Assembly (NCBI GenBank): GCA_947044365.1
Contig: OX345637.1
Span: forward strand, 1,841,001-1,905,000
Reading direction: 5' to 3'
Length of the DNA stretch: 64,000 bases
DNA from: Petrosia ficiformis
Lineage: Eukaryota; Porifera; Demospongiae; Haplosclerida; Petrosiidae
Below are positions 45,301 to 58,300 of the stretch, piece after piece. Made by a program: the position numbers and the translations under genes. Under the pieces are notes generated by a model. The model was not told the origin of the DNA and did no database searches. It was given only the letters and a program-made list of their open reading frames with translations. The first letter of the stretch is position 1. Each line of letters begins with the position of its first letter.

Positions 45301-48300
45301 TGGTATAATTTAAGGTACATCTTTTAGATTATTTTTACCCAATAGCCAAAAAATGTTTCAATGAAAGAAGAGAGATAATCTCATTAATTGAACTCTTAAT
45401 TTGGAGGTCCCAGATAATCTACTTCATCTATTATTTCCTAGTCAATTAGCTCAAGGTGTGTATTGCTTAATGTGATTATAAATATAACATTTATAGTAGT
45501 CACTATGTAGAAGAGAAAGATGCATTTCTACAAACCATGACAGACCTGAAGTTGAGTGTCATAAGGAAAGAGGGAGAATTAGTAAAAATGACTCGTGAAA
45601 TGGAAGAAAAGAATAAACAGATAAAAGAAAAAGAGGAGGAAGCAGTGTTATTAAAGGACGAAGCAGACTATCTCCAGAAGGGTTAGAACAACATAATGGT
45701 AGTAATTATTATTCTCCATTGATAAATCTCTTGTGGTAGAATTAAAGAGTTCTCAGGATTCTGCAAACACACACAAGCAACTTTCAATTACTAAAACAAT
45801 GGAGCTGGAGGATATAAAGAAACAGATAAAAGAGTTATGTGATGAAAAACATTTGTTAGAAGTAAAACTTCATGAAGGTTTGTAATTTTAAACTAATTGA
45901 TATACATGTAGTTATTACATCATTTCATTCAGAATCCAAGACTTTTGATGTAGTACTAAAAAGCAAAGAAGAAGAGATTGACAGATATAAATTGAAGTTG
46001 ATCGAAGAGAGAGAAAAATTGATAGAAATGAAAACACATCCGCCGAAAGGTAACACTTGTTAATGTCAATAACATGTAGTAATGCATGATAATCCAACTG
46101 GTTTTATGCACATCTGCATGGATTTTTGGCCATGAAATGTAGTGAAATCATTCTTAAAACCACCTCCAAACCTAGTAAAAACATAATTTACCAACAATAA
46201 CGTGATTAGTGTTGCATTTATATGTGGATCAAGACTTCATTTAGAATATTATTATATTTATACATTATTAAGTGTTTGTAATTTGTCATTTCAATATTAG
46301 ATAATTACACTGGTCAGATATATTATGAGAGATTAGGTACTAACAAGTGGTTAGTCAAGTTTATGATTTTCAAAAATGCACCTATGCTTATGAAGGTATT
46401 GTATATGGTAATCGTATAATTTTAAAGTTATAAAAATCCTTTTAATATTATGGAGACTGGACATTCAAAAGGTAAACTAGATGAAATGATAAACTTTAAG
46501 TTCAAAGATCCTGTTGATGGATATATTGAACTAGACATGGAGGTACCACAGCAAAGACCTTGTACAGGATGGACACTGGCTACTCACAAGAGACCACTTA
46601 GGGTACTAGAAGTTTAAGAATTTAATCTGTTTTTTACTGTTATTTTCAACAGCTTAGTAAACAAAACGTTGACCTATTTGAATCAAAAGAACTCCCTGTT
46701 CCTCCATCTTGTTCAATAACTGTGTGGGCTAAAATAGCAGATGATACTGAAGAGTTTTTGAGTTACAGTGTTGGTCTTATTAGAGTTGATTCTGACTCTA
46801 AGGAAATTTGTATTAATCGTTTCCTAGAAATCAGCATCAGCAGTACCACAAGTATTATGTATTATTAATAATGAACATCTGCAAATAATAATCTCCTGAT
46901 TTTCAACTCCTCAGAAACTATAACTCACAAAGCAATTGAATATGTCACGAATATACCTGATGACATTCCAACTCATATACCTGGTACGTTTATACTTAGC
47001 TAATTATTGTTAGTGGTTCAGACTAGCAATACAACTGGCTAAAGACAGGAATGTTTGCAATAAAAAATTCTTGAAATTGGGTGTGCAACCATTCCACCAA
47101 TGCAATTGATCACAGCCATCATAAATAATCTGTTCAGTCTTTATCAATATTGGGAGATATGTGGTGAAAGGGGAAGAAAACTTCAGTGTAGCATTGATAG
47201 ATATTTAAATTGACAAACAGATTGACAGAAGTGTATAGAAAATTTCTTAATTGTAAACTCACCAACTTTTTCAGTTGCATGAAAAACAAACATAGGATAA
47301 TGTAAGATGTGGTAATTCCATCACAAATTTAATTTAATATGATGCAAAAAATTCTCTAAAACTTTTACATAATACGATATTCACATCCTATCAGACGATG
47401 AGCCACCTTTTCTATTCTTCAAACTGCTCATTACCAATAATTATTATTAATTTTATACTAGGCAGTTGGTGGTCTTTAATGAATATTTTTTTAAATCTAT
47501 TTCTAAACCTTTAAGACTCTTATGACAGACAGACTGGCAAATTTGCAATATGGCAATATGACGAGTGCTTACATGTATGTCATACTTGGACTGTTGGACA
47601 TAAATGACAAACTGACACGTGCATAAATAGATTGACAATTTGATTGCATCCTTTTTGTGATATTTTTCTCTCCAGTTGAAGAACATAGTATTTCTAGACT
47701 TGCATTCTCACAATATGTTAAAGAGATGCATAGTGATGGAAATAAGAAATTTGAATTAGAATATCAGGTTATGCTACAATATAAAATGTATTATCTCTCA
47801 GTATATTATATTCATTAGTAGTTTCAATTTATATATCATTCTTTACATGTGCTCATAGATTTCGTATATCCAATGTACTGGGTATGTCTTAAGTTTACTG
47901 GTTATCCCCAGTATGCATGCATATGCAGTGTTCTGCCCAGGACGTTTAGAGTGGTGGTTGGATTCTAACTTGCTTTTACTGTTGTTTACCCAGTTATATA
48001 TTTAATTCTGTCTCAGTAGCCTATATATACAATTATTATATACATGTATATTATGTATATATGTATATTATATAGTATACTAATAAGTCCTATATACAAA
48101 ATATAGGACCTGAGTTTTGTGTCTGAGGATGTGATATACCCCGAGCCTGTGAGAACTACATGTATATCACATCTGAGGACATAAAATGAGAGTCCTATAT
48201 GCAGTATATACATTTAGGACCTGTTAGCATACTATATACAATATATTGATGTGAGATCTCCTGCATAGTGTGCCATGGAAGGTCTATATACAATATATAA

Positions 48301-48334
48301 AACTCACCACATCAAAGGGATGATGTCACCATCA

Positions 48335-48373
<39 letters not shown>

Positions 48374-49302
48374 GATACGATGAAACATCAAAGTAAACCA
48401 CAGGTTTATAAATCAGATATAGCACCCTGCGGTCAGATATAGCACCTGCCGTCGAAACAGACTACAAGAAAACAACGCTTACCTTCTCCAAAGTGTCGAC
48501 AAAAAGATAGGAGAAGCATCAGACATCAACAAAGGTTTTGTCTTTCGTGAAATATATTATTTATAACACGCCTACTCGTGCTATATTGGATTTATATGCA
48601 CCTTGCCCTCGGGCTCGGTGCATATAAATCCAATATAGCACTCGTAGGGTGTTATAAATATAACATATATATATATATTATATATATATATATATAATTA
48701 TATGTATATATGTAATATATATACCATGGCTTCGAGGGATATATGGCGAATATAAGACCCGAGCACCGAGATATTGGCCCGAGGCGAGGCCGAGGACCAA
48801 TATCGAGGTGTGAGGGTCTTATATTCGCCATATATACCGAGAAGCCATGGTACATATAATATATTCTATAGCTAACAGAAACATCAAAGAAGAACAGGAC
48901 AATGGACATGAGTAACAGGCTAACACAACTTACACTTTCGGCGATATGGGGCAATCAAACGAATAGTTCCTGAGAGAAACGCCCATCTATTGGTTCTTTT
49001 TTTCTTTTTTTTTTCTTTTTTTTTCGAAACAGAGAGCTTCTTTTGTGTGTTCACTTGTCGAACATGCTTCATAGCCTTCATTCTCTATAGACTTTCGGTG
49101 ACTGCTCATGTGCAAAACCATGACATCATACCAGGGATGATATATGGCATATATCCCTGCTGTACTTGTGAACGAACTTTGATGTGGTTGTATAACTTCC
49201 CTGCGGTTGTATAACTGCCCTGTGATCGGGGATATATGCCATATATACGCCCTGTCGGCTCTTTGATGTTTCTGTTAACTATGGTATATATATATAATTA
49301 TA

Positions 49303-49358
<56 letters not shown>

Positions 49359-52300
49359 GTATTATCTGAGAGGTAGTTAATTCATTTGAGTGATGATTAT
49401 TCCCGACCAGTGAGATCAGAGCACTGTCATGTTCTAGTATATTCCAGTATGCTAATGCATGTATCCATGTATATTCTAATATACTTAGTGTAATTTCATG
49501 CATAATGTTATTCTATTACAGTCACTGCCTAATCCAACTTTTGGTGAATTCAAAGTACACGTAGCTACAAATCCAATCAATCAACCCAAAAATAGATTTG
49601 CTAATATTTTACCATGTGAGTTATGACATGTATGTAAAAATTCATTGTATGTTACATCATAAAAGATTAGTATGAATGTACATGTATGACCTGTGTGTGC
49701 ATAACTGCATATATATAATGAACACAATAAAATACGTATACACTTAACACTCTTATGCATGTAGATGTACATGCATAAGAGAACGCTTATAACTTACATA
49801 CGATCATAACAATTGTAATATAGTACACAGATATATACACACATGTACATGTACACACAACACTCCTGTACATGCGTACGTGACACGGATATATATATAT
49901 AAACCTTCTCTGCATTTGCTCACAAGAGCGGTACAAGCCACAGATGATGACATATAAATATTGTATGATATTTCCTCATCACTCGTATATCCATTTAGTT
50001 GGTTTGGAATTATGTTTATCACAGAATGTCTCATGCATCACATAGCCTTCTTTCCGAAATTGCTGCTGCTTACATTCATCCTTCTTGTTCTGCTTGCCTT
50101 CATCTCCACTAGCTCTCTCAATACTAACCAATGCTCTCATATTTGTGATCCTCTTCTGATCCTACCTAGTCACACTCAAGAAGACTCGCACTTCCTCTCA
50201 TACAAGTGCTTGACATGAGCTGCTATGGGAGCCCAGGTCTCACCACCACACAGCAAGGTGGAATGGATGATGGACTTAATAACCTCATCTTAATCCTGGT
50301 CTGATACCATAGCACTTTACATAGGGTATTAAAATTCGAGACACTTTGCTAATACATGTACATATTTAGATCACTTTGTCAAGCCTGAATTCTCCAGCAC
50401 TGGTATTTTCAAGGTACTGAAACACCTCTACGACTGAGAGTGACCATCCACTGGCCTTAGTAAAACATCCTTTGGTTGCTAAGAAGGTGCATCTCCTGGT
50501 TGAACAACAAGCATCTTTGTCTTCTTCTAACTGATGGTCATCTCCATCTCTGAGTAGCTGACGTCTTGTAAAAACAGGCCTACAACTCCATAATTGTCAA
50601 TCTTTTGCCATGGAGGTGTCAACATCAGCCCCAGTGGATACACATATTATACACACATACATGTACACAAAACACTCCTGTACATGCACACTTAACACTT
50701 ATAACATAAACACAACATAGCATTTGTAGCTTGTATATACACATAACACAAATACACACGTACCTGTACACACACACGTAACACTTTTAATGTAGATATA
50801 CAAACACAGTCATATTTACATACGCAAACATGTACATATATTTAATAGATGACTTCTCGCGAGTCACTTTGAATATTCTGGAGAGTGAAGAAGGATCTGA
50901 TTATATCAATGCATCATTTATAGATGTAAGAATAATTACCACGTATATAATTATTAGTATATATTTGTACAATAATATTAGTACATGTAGATACATATTT
51001 ATATATACTATAAATGAAAAGGTACGCATATGTGCATGTATACATCAAGACAATGTACACATGTACAAATTATTTTGGTGCCTCTCCATGTATTTACTAT
51101 ATGTATTTTCATCATTACTGTATATGTAGCATGTACGTGTATATTAGTAATGATCACATGCATAATGCATAATGACATAATTATAATTCCCAACTAAAAC
51201 TATTATCATGTTTATAACATATTTTTGTGTCACCATTTCTTTCTATATTTTCTGCAGGGATATGAAAGACAAAATGCATATATTGCAGCACAAGGTAATG
51301 TGCTATAATTATACATATAATATGTGTATATAATTATATCTCTTTGCAGCTCCCATGCGGAATACTGTACAAGATTTTTGGCGGATGGTTTGGGAACATG
51401 GTCTTGATACCATAGTGATGTTAACAAAATGAAGGAGGAAAGGTATGGATCAACATTCTGTATTCATTTTGCAGTTCATCCCTTCCTCCATTCACCCATC
51501 TTTTTCAATACATCCTGTCCATCTATGTATCTGTGCATCCATTCATCCATTTATCTATCTATTCATTCATCATCTGTTCTTCATCCTTTCTCTTCATTCA
51601 GGCAAAATGTGAGCAGTATTGGCCCGAGAGATTAAATGAGACATTAGAAACATCGTCACACATCAGTGTAAAACTAGTTGAAATCATGCGATTTGCAGAT
51701 TTTGAGAAGAAAATATTTTATATAGTAAATGTGACATTTCTAATTTTGTTCATTGTATTTGTTATGTTTCTTCTGCTAGTGTTTGTCATTCTTTATCACT
51801 TCTTCTCTCCTTTTCTTCTCTCTTTCTTCTCTTTTTGTCTGTTCCTCTTCCCACTCTCCGCCTCTTTTTCTGCTCATCTCTTCAACCCTCCTCCTCTTTT
51901 TCCTCATCTTTCTTTTCTTTCACCTCATTTTCCTTGTCCTCTTTATACTCCCACTCATCTTCCTCCTCTTCCATTTCTTAAAGACTACAGAAGAACATAC
52001 TTCACCAATTGAAGTAACACACTGGCAATTCCTGGCCTGGCCTGATCATGGAGTTCCATATTATGCTGCTTCCTTCATTTCATTCATTCGTCATTTTCAG
52101 AAGAATCACAGTAAACATGGACCCCCTATTTTAGTACACTGTAGTGCTGGGGTTGGTAGAACAGGTATTTTTATAGTATTAGACAGTATGCTAGATAGAC
52201 TAAGAGATGAGAACACCATTAATGTCTATTCATTTGTGTGGCAAATGAGGAAAAAAAGGCAATCCATGGTTCAAACTTTGGTGAGTATTTGATAGACTAG

Positions 52301-55300
52301 TTAGTCAACAATTTGTTTGTTTTTGTCTTCCATTTATGTATATTTAAATTTGTACAGATAGCTCCGTTTTCTTGATTTTGGTCATTATGAACAGTGAAAG
52401 CATCCTTTCTAATTGTAGTAGTCTGCAATGTTAATTACTCCTAGACAGTTTCTTGTAAATTTGGCCATTTTGAAATACATGTACCAAAGTGTTGAATAAA
52501 CACCCATTTTCTTGGGACTCTTCCCCCCTCCCCCCCTTTTGTGGGTCACTCATGTATCTAAGAAACACAGTTGTAGTCAAGTTGGTTTACAAACAACCTT
52601 CTGTTCCATGTAATAGTATGTTCATCCAAATAATTATGTTGAAGCTGTATAATGATAGTTAGCTAGCTTTTAAAATGATTTATTGTACAAGGGCATAATG
52701 CGGCGCAACGTCTTTAGCAACCATCAACAAAACTGTGTAGAAGACTATGGACAAACATCTATCATGTTGCAGTACAACAAACATTGAATACATGTTCATA
52801 TTTTTTATAAATTTTACATGTTCTGATTTTATTGCAATGAGTTGTCGACTGCATGAAAGGTGTAACGTGAAATCATAATAGGTTGTTGTGGAAAGAATTC
52901 AATTGTAGTAGCTATTATAATATTCCAGAACTATTGGCTTGTTTTGTAATTACAGTTCTTCATTTTGCTTCTATCTTGTTATCTACCATTCAAACATTCT
53001 CTCTCTAGTCTCAATATGTCTTTGTACATGATGCATTGAATGAGCTAATTAAATGTGAAGAAACAGATATTAATGTACGAAGTCTCAAAAGTAAAATAGA
53101 TCACCTCCACAATGTGATTACGGATAAAGGAAGTTCAGGATTCGATACTCAATATCAGGTGCTATGTGCATTTACCTACTGATACATGTACATGTATACA
53201 TGTACATGTACCATGGGACATTGTGTATTTCACATCACAAAATCATATTGTAATCACAATGCGTTGCATATCACACTCATTACACTCCATATATTTACCT
53301 TTCACTCACATAATCACATTGTAATCACAATGCATTGCATATCACACTCATTACACTCCATATATTTACCTTTCACTCACATAATCACATTGTAATCACA
53401 ATGCATTGCATATCACACTCATTACACTCCATATATTTACCTTTCACTCACATAATCACATTGTAATCACAATGCATTGCATATCACACTCATTACACTC
53501 CATATATTTACCTTTCACTCACATAATCACATTGTAATCACAATGCGTTGCATATCACACTCATTACACTCCATATATTTACCTTTCACTCACATAATCA
53601 CATTGTAATCACAATGCATTGCATATCACACTCATTACACTCCATATATTTACCTTTCACTCACATAATCACATATACATCATTTATGCATGAGGTATCA
53701 CACATTTATACCTTTATCAGTTACTAGATGAAGTTGGAAGGAAATGGACTGTAATAGATTGTAGTGATGCTCTTGAGAAATACAATGTCAAGAAGAACAG
53801 ATACCCAAATAGAGTACCTTGTGAGTACTCTAACACTATCAAAATGTTAAAACTGAAGTTTTCATTTTCTTCAGATAATGTTTCTCGTGCGCGTTTGAGA
53901 CCTTCAGAAGCTCTTGGATCTGATTATATTAATGCTAGCTTTGTTGATGTGAGAAACAATACACACATGTACATGTATATTCAGTGCACAGAATGTTTGT
54001 ACTATTATATGTAACATAATGTATACATATAATATACATTTTCACTTACATAACTGGGATGAGCCTTGGCAAGCCCCTGCAGAGCACAGCTACTGCATGT
54101 TTGTTCAATATTTGCTATTCAATACCATGAAACCCTAGCTAATTTAACTATAGCAAGATGGAATAATAAACGAGAGACTGATAAGTTTGTGGAGAGAGTA
54201 AAGAAAAGTCCTTTGAGGAACAAACCTTCAAAGACAGAAAACAGGAAAGAAGACCATTACAGTGACTACTGCTCCTTACTTGTCTGTTCTAACTTGGACA
54301 TGTCTTCTATTGAGTCTAGGCTTGCTCCCACAAATGTCCTGCATTTCCCTGCTATATGAACTAATCATCTACATAATTATGTGAAACAGTTTGATGAAAT
54401 GACGATTTTTATTATTTTATGTGTACATGTGTTGTGTTACATTGTATTGCATTGCAGCAACAATACATACATGTATGTACATTGTACAGCTACAACATGT
54501 AAATATTATCATTTTAGTTAACCTTATCAGTGGTTACTAATAATATAATTATTTCTATTTTATCATTTTCATCTCTCAGAGCTACATCCTGAAAAATGCC
54601 TACATTGCTACTCAAGGCCCTATGTTGTCAACTGTTTGTGATTTCTGGCGTCTTATTTGGGAATATAAAAGCACAACTATTGTACAATTATGTTGTCTTG
54701 AAGAAAACAAATTGGTGAGTTAATGGATGGTCAATTGTCCAGTCTACACGTAGTATTTTTTCTGTATCACTACATGTTTGTTGATTGTGAATAAACATTG
54801 CTATCATTTTATATTTGTATGTGTGTGTGTGGAAAATAGTAAACACACTACAAGTTCATGTTAACTAAACTATAACTATATTACAAGTCTACTGTAATAA
54901 CTATAACTAACTAAAATGAAAATTGGCCAATAATGGAAGCTTTTAGTTAGATAACTAAACTAAAACCTTTTTAGCGAGCCTAATATTATTTTAGTTAATT
55001 AAACTATAACTAAACTAAAAGTTTGAGACACCAGGTTTACTATAACTATAACTAAAAGTAGTCATTTTTGTCAACTAAAACAACACTAATTAGTAGATGG
55101 GAATTGATTTTAGAAATAGCAAATGTTTCAAAACACAAAGTAGACAGAAAGAGACTATCACTTCCACTGACAAATTGTGTAAGTTTATCTACATTTTCTG
55201 GGTTTAAGGTGGTACTAGGGAGTGGGCAGATGCGACTCCAATCACTTTCAAAATACAATATAATATAATGAGTAAAATTGGATGTAATACCAACCTTCAT

Positions 55301-58300
55301 ATCTTCTAATCACCTTTATAGTGTCCTGGAATTGATAAAACGTATATAAAATCTCCATTTTTCCAATTAACATAAGTACAAAACCACGAAAGCCACGCCA
55401 ACCATACATAGCATGCACCAAGTACAATGTATTTTGAGAAAAGTTACGAAGCCGTTTTCTGCAAATTCATTTTACTTTTATAGTTACAAGAGGCTGAAGA
55501 AAGCTGAATTCTGCAGCTTTTCAGTGAAACCATAAAATCTACCTTTCTAGGCACTATCAAACTCCGATCTTTCTCAGAGAGCAACTACAGTTACCCTGCC
55601 GAAGGGTGTGTTTAGCTTTGTTTCCGAAAATAAACTATCAGTGAAAACATTTAGGCCCAATAATTATACCCCCGGGTGGGTGTGGCTTCCAAAAGATACA
55701 GAATTGAACCAGATTGTATGCAGCAAGAAGCTGGCAAGACTAGAAATTGATTGGAGTTTCAACTACCCCTCCCCCTAGTACAACCTTAAACAAGCATAAC
55801 ATCAACTGTTAGTTGGTTTACTTCAAATTACTTGGCTCAGTCAATTAGTGGGTGTGGTGTGTAAACAAACATGCACTCAAGCTACAGCAGACCAGAAACT
55901 TGTGGAAAATGCAACTGCTTATAATTATAACTGAAATATTCGCAAAGGTCTAACTGATTAAAGGTTTATTTCCTGTTTCACAATTACTCACTACAGGAGG
56001 TATGTTGTCAGTACTGGCCTACCCAGATTGCAGTACCTATGTGTTTCAATGATCTTATTGTGACACTCCAATCTGAAATTGATTTTAAGCAACATGGTTA
56101 CATTGTAAGAAAATTGGAAATCAAAGATGACAAAGTAAGATATAATCTCATAGACAAAACTGTACTGATTATAGTAATTATACTATATAGTACATATATC
56201 CATGAGATTTACCTGTAAGTATCACATTGTGAGCAAGAGTTCAGTTATCTATTCAAACTATAATGCAAGTATCAAATGTTGGATGCCTAGTGCATGGAAG
56301 GAATAACAAAACAGGTGTACTAGATTTTCAAGTGAAAATGCATCCATTTGTATAGTTGAGCACTAGTGGGCCAGCATATTTTGTAGACTTGAGGTCAAAT
56401 TTTGAACTTTGTTGGGTCTAAAGTCAAAATCTGGGGCCAGTATTTAACTGTCAGTTGATACCTTATTTCAAATTAATAATAAAATTATGATTGTAAATGT
56501 TGTCATTAAAATAATTTTAGAACAAGCTCTGTCATGCAATTTACATCTTTTGTTCTTTTTCCTAACATGAAGCACTTACCAACCACATATGTAGTGACAC
56601 AGTTTCATCACACAGAATGGACTGAAACATCTTGTCCTAGTGATTCAAATGGAATATTGAGTTTATTGGAAGATGTCAATAAAACTCAGCGTAGAAGTGG
56701 TAACAAACCCATCACTGTCATGTGCAAGTAAGCAGCACACATATGATATTATATACATAGATTTTCTATATGCATGATATGAAACTTACCAACCACTGGA
56801 TAAAGTAAAATTATAGCCCGAGTGTGATATCATTTCCAAACTTCAAAATTGGCATCACATATACAGACCAATCAAACATGTTATATCTGATTATTTCATC
56901 AATCTTTACTGCCCAGCAAACAGTTATGAATATTTTTTTACATATCAACCTGCTTTAAGGTTAATATATGAAATATGAACTTCCACGCCCAACATCCCTT
57001 TTGCAAGCAAGGCAAAGTATATTTAGAATGATGATTAGTGTTATAATTACTCTCTTACCTCATATCTGGTTGCTCTTTAAAGTCTGGATGTCAATTTACA
57101 TTTTTTCGTGTGAGCTAAGCTATATTGTTTATTTTATTTATCAATGTTGAAGTGTGACCAAGATAATACATGGACAAATGCAGTGATAACCTAGGCCAAG
57201 GTCGAAAACTCTGGACATTTTTGTAGTATGGATGGGATATTGTTGCTGCTTGCTTTCAGCTACAGTAAACATTCATACCACAATAGAGAAGCAATCACCA
57301 TATTACAAGCATATAGTGACAGTATGAGGTCGTACGTGCATCTGTCCTTGTTATATTTGCTGAAGTAGGATCCACAGTAACTTCACCTATTAAAATCCAG
57401 TCTTCTATAAACTCTTGTACTGCAATAAAGCAGACACAATTCAGTAGTGGTTAGGTTTAAGAGTGGGCATGCCAAAAATGTTGAACCTTGTTAATTATTC
57501 ATGGCAAGTGTGATTAATTAAGTACCCATATATGCAATTAAGTACCCATATAGGTGAGCGTTAGCCGTCTGCTCAGTCCACATTCATGGAAGTAACACAG
57601 TAGTTTAAACATGGTAGGTAGTTAGTTGGTAAGATTGATAATGATGTACGGAAAGTTTTAAAGAGTTCCTAAATAGTTTAAGAGAACAAACCGTACCTCA
57701 AATAAACACCTATCTTGTTTTAAGGCTGGGTCCAGAAGAGAAATAAACACCTGGGCATTTCTTTAAGCATGCATCTATATGGTATATTTTCATACATGTC
57801 ATGCCTTGGAAAAAGTGTTGTGTACCATTTTAAAGTGTTTTCATGCTGATTTCACTTGTGGACACTGCTGTTCCATGTTGCTGTGTAGAACCAGTGCTAT
57901 TTTAGGAAAAAAAGAAATTCATGACCAGGCAAGCCCATGTGAAATTTACCTAACTCACGTGTATATCTGCAATTCATATTCATTAGTGTCCATCTCTATG
58001 CAAATGATTTATTAAAAAATTGGTTGTGCCAAAACCTAATCGACCCAATTGGTTTTGCCACCACTGAAAATTGTTTATTGGCGATAGGCTTAAGGAGTGA
58101 CACAAAAAAATGGTCATATAACAGACGATGTATTTGTTGACAGCTAAAATGTATTCAGATACATATCGCTTTGTTCTAATACAACATATGGCCTTGATAT
58201 TTCACTTGAACGGAGTGAAGGTGTCTTTTGTTTAATCTATTTTGTCGAGAGGTTGTCACAAAGTGTGGGAATTCCACTGTTTGTAGCAGCGAATCTCACT

